Virus record (IMG/VR): IMGVR_UViG_3300028840_003967
Location: 1 to 64,000 of that record
Reading direction: 5' to 3' (one strand)
DNA length: 64,000 nt
Origin: a virus
The notes beneath the pieces were generated by a model, which saw only the letters and a program-made list of their open reading frames with translations, was not told the DNA's origin and made no database searches. This document shows positions 1 to 6,892 of this stretch, piece after piece (positions within the stretch are counted from its first letter, which is position 1; the number at the start of each line of letters is the position of its first letter). The position numbers and the translations under genes are program-made.

Positions 1-659
1 CGTTGGTTTGAAAACACCTTGTCTTTTTCGGAAAAGATTCCACTCTCCAATATCACCTTTATCGCATCTGGATGGCCGTCAGCGGGTTGGATGAAAACTT
101 CTCTCACAAAGACTTCTTCTTTCAGGATTTCCTCGACTTCCCTCATGTCCTGTTCCGTGCCGACAACGAACTTGAAATAGCAATTCGTCATATAACGGAC
201 CAATGTAGGAAGCGCACTGCGCCTACCGGAGCTAGAGAGTTTCGGAGAAATGATCCATGCGTCAATGCAAACGAAATGTTTCGGATCGCACTTGTCCAGA
301 AGTTCCCCGTTCGTTTCGATTGAAGTCCCGAACGCCGGTTCGATCTCTTTGCAGATTTGAACAATCTGTGGAAGGAAGATAGTAGGCTCACCGCCAGTGA
401 AAACAACATGGCGCTTGTGAAGAGGAAAAGACTTCAAAACAGAAATAACATACTCGACAGATAACGAAAGGTGTTTTGTTTCCGCCTGACTCGGTTTGAT
501 ATTTTCCGGTTTGTAGCCGCTATCGCACCAACTACATGTTCGATTGCATCCAAGAGTCCTCAGAAAAACAGAAGGAAGGCCAACTGTTGGACCTTCCCCG
601 GAAATCGTCTCATAAATTTCATGTACACCAATTTCTTTAGGAGTTCCTTGCCTCCGCAT
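1..659 (-). CDS. queE: 7-carboxy-7-deazaguanine synthase QueE (3' end cut off by the window)
   Basis: Radical-SAM enzyme that converts carboxytetrahydropterin to 7-carboxy-7-deazaguanine, the ring-contraction step of preQ0 synthesis. The frame opens at an ATG at 659 and stays open to base 1, so about 219 residues are visible and the C-terminus is missing. The SAM iron-sulfur motif is CX3CX2C (C38, C42, C45; GCNRTCSWCDSGY), preceded by a GEGPTVG turn typical of QueE. A GGEP motif follows near residue 85. The start overlaps the end of queD by 23 bases, which suggests translational coupling. Family assignment is firm. The lost C-terminus prevents a check of full length. Confidence 0.93.
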   Translation of the reverse strand, partial: MRRQGTPKEIGVHEIYETISGEGPTVGLPSVFLRTLGCNRTCSWCDSGYKPENIKPSQAETKHLSLSVEYVISVLKSFPLHKRHVVFTGGEPTIFLPQIVQICKEIEPAFGTSIETNGELLDKCDPKHFVCIDAWIISPKLSSSGRRSALPTLVRYMTNCYFKFVVGTEQDMREVEEILKEEVFVREVFIQPADGHPDAIKVILESGIFSEKDKVFSNQ

Positions 660-1053
660 AAGATGTATTCGTTTCCCAAACGCGAAGGGAGTCCAGTCTT
701 GCGGATTCATGCTCGAAACACTCCTTCATCTCCGCGAACCAATGAAGCGCCAACACTTCAACCGTAGGGTCTTGATGGATTATGAACACGTGTTCCCTGA
801 AGCCGCCCTCAATGAGAACGCCCGCGAGAGGATCGTCTATTTTGAGAACGACTTTATGATCCCATCTCTCCACGACGTGTTTCAACTTTTTGAGTTCCGC
901 GAAGTCCACCACAAATCCGTTGTCGCCTATGTTGCCGTAGGCCGTCAACTCCACGCGGTAGTTGTGCCCGTGCAAGAAACGACACTTCCCTTCGTGCCGC
1001 ATCAACCTATGGGCGATAGAGAACTCGCCCAAAAATTTCGTTACCTTGACCAT
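637..1053 (-). CDS. queD: 6-carboxy-5,6,7,8-tetrahydropterin synthase QueD
   Basis: Zinc enzyme of the PTPS/QueD family, making 6-carboxytetrahydropterin from dihydroneopterin triphosphate, the FolE product. The 138 residues match the family's usual length. Zinc ligands H15, H28 and H30 (HGHNY motif) and the catalytic Cys24 just before the HGH are all present, as is a downstream WDHK motif with the second catalytic His. The start ATG has GAGGTAA upstream. It lies between a small zinc-knuckle gene and queE in one leftward operon. Nothing looks degraded. Confidence 0.95.
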   Translation of the reverse strand: MVKVTKFLGEFSIAHRLMRHEGKCRFLHGHNYRVELTAYGNIGDNGFVVDFAELKKLKHVVERWDHKVVLKIDDPLAGVLIEGGFREHVFIIHQDPTVEVLALHWFAEMKECFEHESARLDSLRVWETNTSYAEARNS

Positions 1054-1057
1054 TAGT

Positions 1058-1255
1058 TTACCTCATTCCTAGGCTACCTCTTCCTTTGTCCTTGCACGCA
1101 TTCCGACCGAGTTTTTGTTCGATCCACACTTGCGCCATGGGCCGATCTTCTTTCTTCAACGTCTTGAAATCCTCAAAGCACTCATTACACACGGCATGTC
1201 CCGCGATTGTCCTATGAGGATTCCCTTCGTTTTCCCGGCAGGCGCAACATCTCAT
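1058..1255 (-). CDS. Small zinc-knuckle protein, unknown function
   Basis: A 65-residue protein with CxxC near the N-terminus (CCACREN) and a second CNEC about 17 residues later, the spacing of a treble-clef or zinc-ribbon knuckle. The remainder is basic. Its start has AAGGAG eight bases upstream. It is embedded in the deazaguanine operon, but nothing in the sequence ties it to that chemistry. Similar tiny Cys-pair proteins recur in this phage (7397-7798, 8871-9203). Function unknown; a nucleic-acid- or protein-binding role is an inference. Confidence 0.7.
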   Translation of the reverse strand: MRCCACRENEGNPHRTIAGHAVCNECFEDFKTLKKEDRPMAQVWIEQKLGRNACKDKGRGSLGMR

Positions 1256-1258
1256 ACC

Positions 1259-1669
1259 CTACTCTCCTTTGTCTTCTTCGGATTTTTCACCTTCATCTTC
1301 CTTGGGCGCTTCTTCAGGGGATACGACAGTCTTCGGAGGAGCGTCAAAGACGTACTCGACAGTCTTGTTCTTTACGGCTTCGGTGAAATTCCGAAACATG
1401 TTCACGCAATCGACACGGTTCTCGTAGCCTTGCCCGCCTTGCGAGCCGGTGCCGAAGAGATAATTCCCGTTGGCACTGTACACGCTTACCTCGTGTTTGG
1501 CTTTCTTTCCCTTTCCCTGCCTGCTGAACACGACTTGATGAGTCATCTTTCCTGAAATCGCCATTGATTCGCTCCTTTCTTTCTCTTCAATCTTACTTCT
1601 CCAAAAAGCAAAAAACGACAATGCTCCCACAAGAGCTATGATCGTGAGCGCATACATTAGGTCTACCAT
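1259..1669 (-). CDS. Small membrane-anchored acidic-tailed protein, unknown function
   Basis: Begins at the ATG at 1669 (GAGAG just upstream) with one strong membrane segment at residues 4-22 (ALTIIALVGALSFFAFW). A soluble domain follows with a YSANGNYLFG segment and a paired aromatic/Gly pattern, then an acidic Glu/Lys-rich tail. A second in-frame ATG at 1564 has a better ribosome site (AAAGGAG, seven bases away) and would give a soluble 101-residue form, so dual starts are possible. The frame also stays open upstream through the tRNA-like fragment at 1727-1766, but that extension reads tRNA sequence and is probably not translated. Function unknown. Confidence 0.62.
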   Translation of the reverse strand: MVDLMYALTIIALVGALSFFAFWRSKIEEKERSESMAISGKMTHQVVFSRQGKGKKAKHEVSVYSANGNYLFGTGSQGGQGYENRVDCVNMFRNFTEAVKNKTVEYVFDAPPKTVVSPEEAPKEDEGEKSEEDKGE

Positions 1670-1726
1670 GTGATCTCTCATGGTTTTACTCGCTCGTGAT
1701 TCGAAGTTCTCCAAAACAGCGCGTCG

Positions 1727-1766
1727 TGGCTCCCCCGCCTGGATTCGAACCAGGAATCGCGGATTA
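1727..1766 (-). other. 3' half of a tRNA gene (Asn/Gln type), candidate attachment core or tRNA relic
   Basis: On the minus strand a perfect T-arm is visible: five-base stems CCTGG/CCAGG around TTCGAAT. It is followed by a seven-base acceptor strand CGGGGGA, discriminator G and an encoded CCA. Upstream, TAATCCGC matches the 3' side of an anticodon loop and stem. No complementary 5' acceptor (TCCCCCG), D-arm or 5' anticodon stem exists in the preceding 150 bases, so this is not an intact tRNA. An A72/G73 pair is typical of tRNA-Asn and tRNA-Gln. Such 3' halves are what phage attP cores copy from host tRNA genes. No integrase is in the window, so this is a suggestion. Confidence 0.6.
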
Positions 1767-1879
1767 CGCAGAAAGACGGAGCCTCCCAACAGTAACGGCA
1801 CGATGACAAACAGCACAGAGCAACACGCACTTCTCAGCTTCTTTCCGCAGTCGTTCATATGATTCATTACACCCAGCAA

Positions 1880-1972
1880 TTACAAATAGCTTTCGTATGC
1901 CTTTTCGATGATGAAAGTCAAAGCCTTCTCGCCCATCTCGCGTCGGCGTTTTGTCTTCGTCCCTTTCTGCAT
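1880..1972 (-). CDS. 30-residue basic small protein
   Basis: A short frame (MQKGTKTKRRREMGEKALTF...) of 30 residues, basic at the N-terminus and helical at the C-terminus. AAGGAG sits seven bases before the ATG, one of the clearest ribosome sites in this stretch. It fills the gap between folE and the downstream membrane protein. There is no recognisable family; the call rests on the ribosome site and position. Confidence 0.55.
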   Translation of the reverse strand: MQKGTKTKRRREMGEKALTFIIEKAYESYL

Positions 1973-2016
1973 TTTCAATCTCCTTCGCCGTCGTGATACC
2001 ATTTCACCACAGGGAA

Positions 2017-2583
2017 TCATTTTATGTGCTCCAGGATTTCATCCTTGACTTGCAAACCCGCTTGCCCGAGCACGACGCAGACTTTGGTCGCCGCATGGAT
2101 GTCACCAGTTCCCGTGCATACACACGCATGGTGGGCCTTGGAGAGAACGCAAACGGCTTCAGGTTTGAGCCTTTCTTCAAGCTCTGCGGCGATTCTATGC
2201 GTGAACTCTTCTTGAAGAGTTCCGACCTTCGAGAAGAATTCAACCAACTGTGGAAGTTTCGAGAATCCGACGATGTGTTTTCCTGGTAAATAACCGATTC
2301 CGACTGTCCCATAGAACGGCACGAAGTGATGTTGGCAGATCGATACGAAACAGATGTCTCGCATGACAACGATGTCGTTCCCTCTTGATTTGAACAACTT
2401 GAAGTCGAAAGGTAATCGGTGAGGATAGCGATCATTGATCTTGTCCTTGTTCGCTGTCATCTGTTCAAGCATCTTGACGACACGCCGGGGAGTCTCCAGC
2501 GTTTCGTTCTTCAGCTTTATGCCTAGATGGTGGCACATCCGGGCATAGGCTTTTTCAGCCGATTTACGCTTTCTGGCGTTCAC
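2017..2583 (-). CDS. folE: GTP cyclohydrolase I (FolE)
   Basis: Converts GTP to 7,8-dihydroneopterin triphosphate, the first step toward preQ0 (shared with folate synthesis). At 188 residues it matches bacterial FolE. The zinc-binding CQHH motif sits in SICQHHFVPFYG, and the second metal Cys lies in the HHACVCTGT region. The central substrate-pocket segment (GYLPGKHIVGFSKLPQLVEFF) is also typical. The start is GTG with GGAGGAG upstream, overlapping the end of queC by 20 bases. A phage-borne folE next to queD/queE/queC supplies the pathway without depleting host folate precursors (inference). Confidence 0.96.
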   Translation of the reverse strand: MNARKRKSAEKAYARMCHHLGIKLKNETLETPRRVVKMLEQMTANKDKINDRYPHRLPFDFKLFKSRGNDIVVMRDICFVSICQHHFVPFYGTVGIGYLPGKHIVGFSKLPQLVEFFSKVGTLQEEFTHRIAAELEERLKPEAVCVLSKAHHACVCTGTGDIHAATKVCVVLGQAGLQVKDEILEHIK

Positions 2584-3265
2584 AGAACTCCTCCCAACCC
2601 TTCTTTCGGAGTAAGCAAGCTGGACATTTTCCGCATCCGTGTCCCCAACTGTGTTTGCCTAACCCTGTGTTATAGCAAGTCGCTGTTTCAGTCAAGATGG
2701 TTTCCAGAACGCCCAACTCATCCGCTGCTTCAAAGATGCGCGCCTTCGTCATGTTTATTAACGGCGTGAACAGGCGCACAGTGTTCTTAGGCAATCCCAA
2801 GGCGAAGTTGATAGCGTCTTCACACGCAGCAACAAACTCATAACGGCAATCAGGATAGCCGCTGGAATCCGCTTGGCACACGCCGCTGTAGATGTGCTCT
2901 ATCCCCCGGCTGACGGCCACTCCGGCAGCGATAGAGAAGAACACCATGTTCCGGCCAGGAACAAACGACGTGGGCAATCCCTTGAACCTCTTGCTTTCCT
3001 CGATCTTCTCAAAACTGTACCCTGTCAGAGCGGAATCGAGGAGTGCTCCGTAGTTCTTCAAATCAACGGTGTCGTGCTTGCGGACTTCGAAGATTTTCCC
3101 TATCCGCTTTGCTTGGAGCAGTTCCATCTCATGCCGCTGGCCGTAACAAAAAGACAGAGCATCCACGAACGGATACTTGAAGTTCCGTTTCATCAGCGCA
3201 AGACAGGTTGCCGAATCCTGTCCGCCGGAAAGAAGAATCAGTGCGCCTTTTTGTCCTGATTCCAT
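2564..3265 (-). CDS. queC: 7-cyano-7-deazaguanine synthase QueC
   Basis: ATP-dependent amidation and dehydration of 7-carboxy-7-deazaguanine to preQ0. The PP-loop SGGQDS is at residues 13-18. A conserved FVPGRN segment, the DSSGYPDCR substrate loop and a C-terminal four-cysteine zinc site (CYN...CGKCPAC) complete a canonical QueC. The start chosen is the ATG at 3265 (AGAAGGT about ten bases upstream). The frame is open further upstream, but that part overlaps the neighbouring gene and lacks family features. It overlaps the upstream QueC-like gene by 28 bases, implying coupled translation of the two paralogues. Confidence 0.95.
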   Translation of the reverse strand: MESGQKGALILLSGGQDSATCLALMKRNFKYPFVDALSFCYGQRHEMELLQAKRIGKIFEVRKHDTVDLKNYGALLDSALTGYSFEKIEESKRFKGLPTSFVPGRNMVFFSIAAGVAVSRGIEHIYSGVCQADSSGYPDCRYEFVAACEDAINFALGLPKNTVRLFTPLINMTKARIFEAADELGVLETILTETATCYNTGLGKHSWGHGCGKCPACLLRKKGWEEFCERQKA

Positions 3266-3936
3266 TTCTTGTACACCTTCTGTGCAGAGGTTATCGCGGA
3301 AGCCCGAACCAAACATGCGAGGCACACTTCGCAACCTTTTGGATCGTAGTTGCAGGAATTCGTTTTTTCAAGATCGATGCCGAGACTAAGCGCGAGCAAA
3401 GCAACTTGATGCTTCTGGAATCCGCATTCAAGAAACGGCGCTCGTATCTCGGTGATTTCGTCTTTCGTGAAGCCGCCGACTTCCTGAAGTTCCCGATACG
3501 TGTCAAGGAAAGCGGAAGTGCGATCCGAATGCGGTTCCTCCTCTTCGTGATGGAAACCCACGAACAGGTCCATCTCTTCTATGCTGGCCAAACAAGCGCC
3601 CTGTGTGATGAGGAAAGTGTTCCTTCCGTTGATGTAGTCCTTGGCAATGGAACTGCGTCCAGGTTCTATCTTCTCGCCAAAGCGGAAAATCGGCCCGCCT
3701 TTGACTTCATCTTTCATCGGTATGTCAGCCCTGTGCCTCACCAAGAATCCTCTCCCGAGAACTCCTTGATGATACTCGACGTACTCTATGGACTTTTCTG
3801 TTGTCACTTGCCCGAAGTCAACGACCAAGTTGATGATCCGTTCTTCAGGGTTCACTCCGTACACAAAGGGGTTCTTTGCGATGGCATAGAACAGCGCGGT
3901 AGAATCTAGTCCTCCAGAAGCCAGGATCACGGGCAT
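3238..3936 (-). CDS. Second QueC-family PP-loop ATPase (divergent paralogue)
   Basis: A 232-residue PP-loop protein starting at the ATG at 3936 (AAGGAG seven bases upstream). SGGLDST is at residues 7-13, an INGRNTF block replaces QueC's PGRN, and a C-terminal zinc cluster (CNYDPKGCEVCLAC) has QueC-like spacing. The region between is clearly different from the adjacent queC: HHEEEEPHSDRTSAFLDTY replaces the usual GYPDCR loop. Retained ATP and zinc sites imply a working adenylating amidotransferase-type enzyme on a related deazapurine, but the substrate is unknown. It may act beyond preQ0 or on another carboxylate. A degenerate duplicate is less likely given intact motifs. Confidence 0.85.
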   Translation of the reverse strand: MPVILASGGLDSTALFYAIAKNPFVYGVNPEERIINLVVDFGQVTTEKSIEYVEYHQGVLGRGFLVRHRADIPMKDEVKGGPIFRFGEKIEPGRSSIAKDYINGRNTFLITQGACLASIEEMDLFVGFHHEEEEPHSDRTSAFLDTYRELQEVGGFTKDEITEIRAPFLECGFQKHQVALLALSLGIDLEKTNSCNYDPKGCEVCLACLVRASAITSAQKVYKKWNQDKKAH

Positions 3937-4325
3937 TTTCTTTCTCCTTCCGCTGTGCAACGTATCCTCACACCGCCGCGAGAGTTGAACGTGGTACTCA
4001 CACTCACAGTCAAAGGATCGATGGCTTTCAAGAAGTCATCTCGAATCCTTGCTGTGATGCTTTCCTGAAACGCCTTGAAGTTCCTGTAGCTCCCCAAGTA
4101 CAGCTTCAGCGACTTCGATTCACAGATGCTTTCGAAAGGCGTGTACTGTATGTCGATTGCCCCGAAGTCCGGTTGTCCCGTCACCGGACAGAGAGACGTG
4201 AACTCTTCGAAAGAAATGCAGATACTCGGCGTTGGATGCTTCACTTGGAAAGGAACGCCTACGAGCAAGGATGGCGAATATTCTTCTGGAAACGGAACCA
4301 CTTTGCCGAGCGGGATGTCTTCCAT
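3927..4325 (-). CDS. queF: NADPH-dependent preQ0 reductase QueF (type I)
   Basis: Reduces the nitrile of preQ0 to the aminomethyl of preQ1. The 132 residues match type-I (YkvM-like) QueF. The catalytic Cys46 is in SLCPVTGQPDFG with the general acid Asp53, and the family ESKSLKLYL signature is at residues 69-77. The ATG at 4325 is chosen; a GTG at 4340 in frame is an alternative. It is the first gene of the deazaguanine operon after a hairpin at 4361-4404. Its presence implies that this phage makes preQ1, not only preQ0; whether preQ1 ends up in DNA or tRNA cannot be read from the window. Confidence 0.94.
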   Translation of the reverse strand: MEDIPLGKVVPFPEEYSPSLLVGVPFQVKHPTPSICISFEEFTSLCPVTGQPDFGAIDIQYTPFESICESKSLKLYLGSYRNFKAFQESITARIRDDFLKAIDPLTVSVSTTFNSRGGVRIRCTAEGERKCP

Positions 4326-4350
4326 GGCCGTACCGTCCACTGCGGAGAGT

Positions 4351-4404
4351 AAAAGAAAAAGGCGAGTATTTCTAGCGTCCGCAAACGCTAACGGTTGACT
4401 CGCC
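4351..4404 (-). terminator. Hairpin with T-run upstream of queF (intrinsic terminator or attenuator)
   Basis: On the minus strand GGCGAGT pairs with ACTCGCC around an inner AGCGT/ACGCT stem, followed directly by TTTTTCTTTT. It separates the small basic gene at 4424-4579 from queF, so read-through would be needed to express the deazaguanine operon from the promoter at 4631-4659. I looked for preQ1-riboswitch features and did not see a convincing class I or II aptamer. Confidence 0.7.
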
Positions 4405-4423
4405 TTCCCCCTACAACGAATGC

Positions 4424-4579
4424 TTACGGTCGCGGGGGACGCCTTCGCTTGCCAGCCTGCACGCCCAGGCGCTGTCTGCCACGGCCTGCCGCTGCACCCC
4501 CACGGCGACGGCCTGCACGAACGCCTCGACGCCCTTTGCGGCCTGCCGCTGCTGTTCCCCCCTTTCCTCCCCCTGGCAT
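4424..4579 (-). CDS. Small Gly/Arg-rich basic protein
   Basis: A 51-residue protein made almost entirely of Gly, Arg, Ala and Lys (MPGGGKGGTAAAGRKGRR...), resembling RGG-type nucleic-acid-binding tails. AGGAGG lies six bases before the ATG. The DNA is noticeably GC-rich compared with its neighbours. It is the first gene after a candidate promoter and is followed by the terminator before queF. Function unknown. Confidence 0.6.
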   Translation of the reverse strand: MPGGGKGGTAAAGRKGRRGVRAGRRRGGAAAGRGRQRLGVQAGKRRRPPRP

Positions 4580-4630
4580 GATCGCCTCCTCTCTTCCTTG
4601 TACCGGCCTGAGTGCCAGTACGACGATCAC

Positions 4631-4659
4631 AGCCTAGTAGAATCCCGGCTTCCCGTCAA
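4631..4659 (-). promoter_or_regulatory. Candidate sigma70-like promoter
   Basis: TTGACG and TAGGCT separated by 17 bases on the minus strand, upstream of the Gly/Arg-rich gene and the queF operon. A similar TTGACA-N17-TAGCCT lies at 24784-24812. The -10 is a weak match, so this needs transcript mapping. Confidence 0.4.
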
Positions 4660-5120
4660 GCGGACGGCTTATCCGAACTTGCTTCTTGAGGGGTTATTTT
4701 ATGCACAGGACGCCAGTTTGCAACCCTGAAATTCTTGTGATTCTCAGGAACCACACTCACAAGGCGCAAAACTGAGCAATCTTTGATGATTTTTTCCTTC
4801 GTTTCCCGGTTCTCGACTACGACGCTCGTCCAGTAGGGGATACAGGCGACACGCAGCCTGGAACGCTTGGTGACGAAATCCCTGTTGATGGCCCTGCATG
4901 TGATGATCGCGCACTTGTACGCTTGGTGGCCCGCGTTCGCCCCGAGAAAGACGAACTCGATAGGGCGCACTCCCCGTGCCCACAGGTTGTAGGCGTCCAT
5001 CCCTATCTTGAAAACTTGGGTCGCTCCGCTGATCCTCACAGACCCCCGGTGGTAGCTGTACTCAGCCTTCTTCACCGAGCCGGTCTTCTCTTCTTTGATG
5101 TTCCCGTTTGCTTCCGGCAT
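4656..5120 (-). CDS. Hypothetical protein
   Basis: A 154-residue protein from the ATG at 5120 (GAGGATGG upstream). A charged N-terminus is followed by a compact mixed alpha/beta domain with several Cys and aromatic residues (GMDAYNLWARGVRPIEFVFLG). No family recognised. It overlaps the nuclease gene upstream by 49 bases and sits at the end of the replication/recombination block, which suggests but does not prove a role in DNA metabolism. Confidence 0.65.
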   Translation of the reverse strand: MPEANGNIKEEKTGSVKKAEYSYHRGSVRISGATQVFKIGMDAYNLWARGVRPIEFVFLGANAGHQAYKCAIITCRAINRDFVTKRSRLRVACIPYWTSVVVENRETKEKIIKDCSVLRLVSVVPENHKNFRVANWRPVHKITPQEASSDKPSA

Positions 5121-5476
5121 TGTTCCATCCTCGCTTTCGGCAGTAGGGCAGCAATGGTTTTGATGTCTCCCGGATCGATCAACACAAGGAACTGAGGGCA
5201 TCCCTTCTGTCTGTGTTGTCGCCGTTGGGCCAAGGCCACGATGAGAGGCTTACCCTCTTCCTGTGCCTTGGGAAGCTGCTCCTTCCACAGCTCCACAGCC
5301 GCGTGCTTGTCGCGGTACTTCGTTTCGATGTAGAAGTGAGGGCTACGGGAGTCTGATTGGGTGTCGTGGCCCGAGTTGCTACCAGACAGAGGAACGCGCT
5401 TGGTTCCGAAGAACGCCGCTACATCGGCTTCGACCTTCTTCCAGTGCTTCGATCTCTGCTTCGCTGTGCGGGCCAT
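5072..5476 (-). CDS. PD-(D/E)XK-type small nuclease, Holliday-junction-resolvase-like
   Basis: 134 residues with a restriction-endonuclease-like core: an N-terminal helix with Glu (KKVEADVAAFFG), a GSNSGHD segment supplying the metal-binding Asp, then the IETKYR strand giving the E-x-K pair. A helix follows (WKEQLPKAQEEG) and a final hydrophobic strand (LIVALAQ). This order fits small resolvases of archaeal-Hjc or phage type. The C-terminus is basic. CAGGAG precedes the ATG. Resolution of branched DNA before packaging is the expected role; the exact subfamily is uncertain. Confidence 0.7.
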   Translation of the reverse strand: MARTAKQRSKHWKKVEADVAAFFGTKRVPLSGSNSGHDTQSDSRSPHFYIETKYRDKHAAVELWKEQLPKAQEEGKPLIVALAQRRQHRQKGCPQFLVLIDPGDIKTIAALLPKARMEQCRKQTGTSKKRRPAR

Positions 5477-5573
5477 GACTCTCTCCTGATCTGCCGAAGT
5501 CTACGAGGTTTTCACCGCCTGTCAACCATTTCCTCTTCGACTTCTCGTTGATGACTCGGCTTTCTCCGGCAAC

Positions 5574-6065
5574 TCAAGCTCGACTAGAGCGTTCATACTC
5601 GACACTCCTTCTGCTTTGATCGCGGCTCAACGCCTTGGATTTCCGGTCGTAGTTGTCCACTCGCGTTTCAAGGGCGATTTTCATCGCCTCAAGTTCCTCG
5701 CACCTACGGACCAACTTTTGAATCTTCGGATCAAGGTCCATCTCCGCATCCTGTTCGTACTTCTTTTTCCCTCCGCTTGCGAATCGAATCCTCGCCCTTG
5801 CCGTGCGCAAACTTCTTTGCGCACCGATCAACTGGATTCTCGTTTTGGCGAGATGATCGTTGGCATAGGCATACCACGCCACCATAGCCGTGTAAGCTCG
5901 TTGCAGCCTCTTGGGCGGCAGGCGTGTAGGGTCAATCGGCATTTGCGCCGTGCTGTCCTTCGGCTTGTCCGTATCGACGATACCTACAGCGCGAATGCGG
6001 CGCTCCGTTTCTTCGAGGATGGTCCTTTTCTTTTTGCTTTTCGTCCCTTTGCGTTTTTTAACCAT
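5574..6065 (-). CDS. Basic coiled-coil hypothetical protein
   Basis: 163 residues with a Lys-rich start (MVKKRKGTKSKKKR), a Pro-containing middle and a long helical region with heptad-like spacing (residues 105-150), ending in a basic tail. No domain recognised. It overlaps the end of the Cas4-like nuclease by 82 bases, so the two are probably co-translated. A DNA-binding accessory role to that nuclease is only an inference. Confidence 0.65.
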   Translation of the reverse strand: MVKKRKGTKSKKKRTILEETERRIRAVGIVDTDKPKDSTAQMPIDPTRLPPKRLQRAYTAMVAWYAYANDHLAKTRIQLIGAQRSLRTARARIRFASGGKKKYEQDAEMDLDPKIQKLVRRCEELEAMKIALETRVDNYDRKSKALSRDQSRRSVEYERSSRA

Positions 6066-6892
6066 TTCCTTCCCTTTCTCTCATCCCAACAAATGTTGGT
6101 GTAGAAACATCCCTTGCAAGGAAAACGGTGCACAGACTCCCCTTCCCTCTTCGGCAACTTCCGGTTGTCCACGTGGTCACGGAGATAATCCAAACGCTTC
6201 TTCCGTTTCCTTTCGTCGCTCTTGTTGAACTCGAAAAACGTCTCGCGCAACGTTTGATCGTTCTTGTTCTCGTAGATGAACACGGCACGATGAATCTTCA
6301 AGTGCTTCATGTACATGTGAATCTGCTGCTTGTACCCTTCCTTCCCGTAATGCCGTCCAAGGTTCTTGAAGCCGTAGTCATTGATGGATTTGAAATCGAC
6401 GATGTACTTCTTCCCCTTTAGACTCACTATGGCGTCACAGGTTCCTTGTTCATCGCCGACAGTGAAGGGAACTTCGATGTCATCTATCGTACAAAGGCCC
6501 ATTCGGACGAAGAGGACTTGCATTCGCAAGTGAAGCGAATCGCCCGTGGCAAAGATTCGCTGTGACTTGGCGATGTCCGCGATACCACCCATCGGAGGTT
6601 TGTTCTTGGGTGCGCGCATGGATTTGTAGACAGTCCTTCTAGCGCATCCCCCGATAGCGGAAGGATGATAATACTTGTCCCTGTAGTCTTTCTTCGCGGC
6701 CTTCCACTGCTTGAACTTGCGTTCGGCCAATGCCAGTTCGATCTTTGCTTCGGCACGCCGAATGTCAACGTCCGTTATTTCCCGGCGCATGAGGGCCATC
6801 TGTTCATCGTAAAGGAAGCGATCAATGACGTTGATGAACGAGACTTTCCTCTTCTTCATCTTGTTCACGTCTTTCCACAGGTTGCGAAGCAT
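5984..6892 (-). CDS. Cas4/RecB-like PD-(D/E)XK exonuclease with iron-sulfur cysteines
   Basis: 302 residues. After a helical N-terminus comes YHPSAIGGCARR, the first cluster Cys. GTCDAIVSLKGKKYIVDFKS supplies the catalytic D-(x)n-D-x-K, then a QQIHMYM helix (motif QhxxY), and a C-terminal CKGCFYTNIC triplet completes a Cas4-type 4Fe-4S site. The tail is very basic. Phage Cas4-like nucleases usually act in recombination or end processing, which fits the nearby RecA-like gene. The start at 6892 is chosen; an in-frame ATG at 6859 is possible. It overlaps the upstream gene by 71 bases. Confidence 0.85.
   Translation of the reverse strand: MLRNLWKDVNKMKKRKVSFINVIDRFLYDEQMALMRREITDVDIRRAEAKIELALAERKFKQWKAAKKDYRDKYYHPSAIGGCARRTVYKSMRAPKNKPPMGGIADIAKSQRIFATGDSLHLRMQVLFVRMGLCTIDDIEVPFTVGDEQGTCDAIVSLKGKKYIVDFKSINDYGFKNLGRHYGKEGYKQQIHMYMKHLKIHRAVFIYENKNDQTLRETFFEFNKSDERKRKKRLDYLRDHVDNRKLPKREGESVHRFPCKGCFYTNICWDERKGRKWLKNAKGRKAKRKGPSSKKRSAAFAL

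Noticed and set aside
1680-1860. A complete tRNA gene
   Set aside because: Only the T-arm and acceptor 3' half pair; no D-arm, no 5' acceptor and no full anticodon stem.
1682-1866. N-terminal hydrophobic extension upstream of the gene at 1259-1669
   Set aside because: It reads through tRNA-like DNA and lacks a good ribosome site; treated as non-coding, though not excluded.
4351-4404. preQ1 riboswitch
   Set aside because: No convincing class I or II aptamer signature; the structure looks like a simple terminator.
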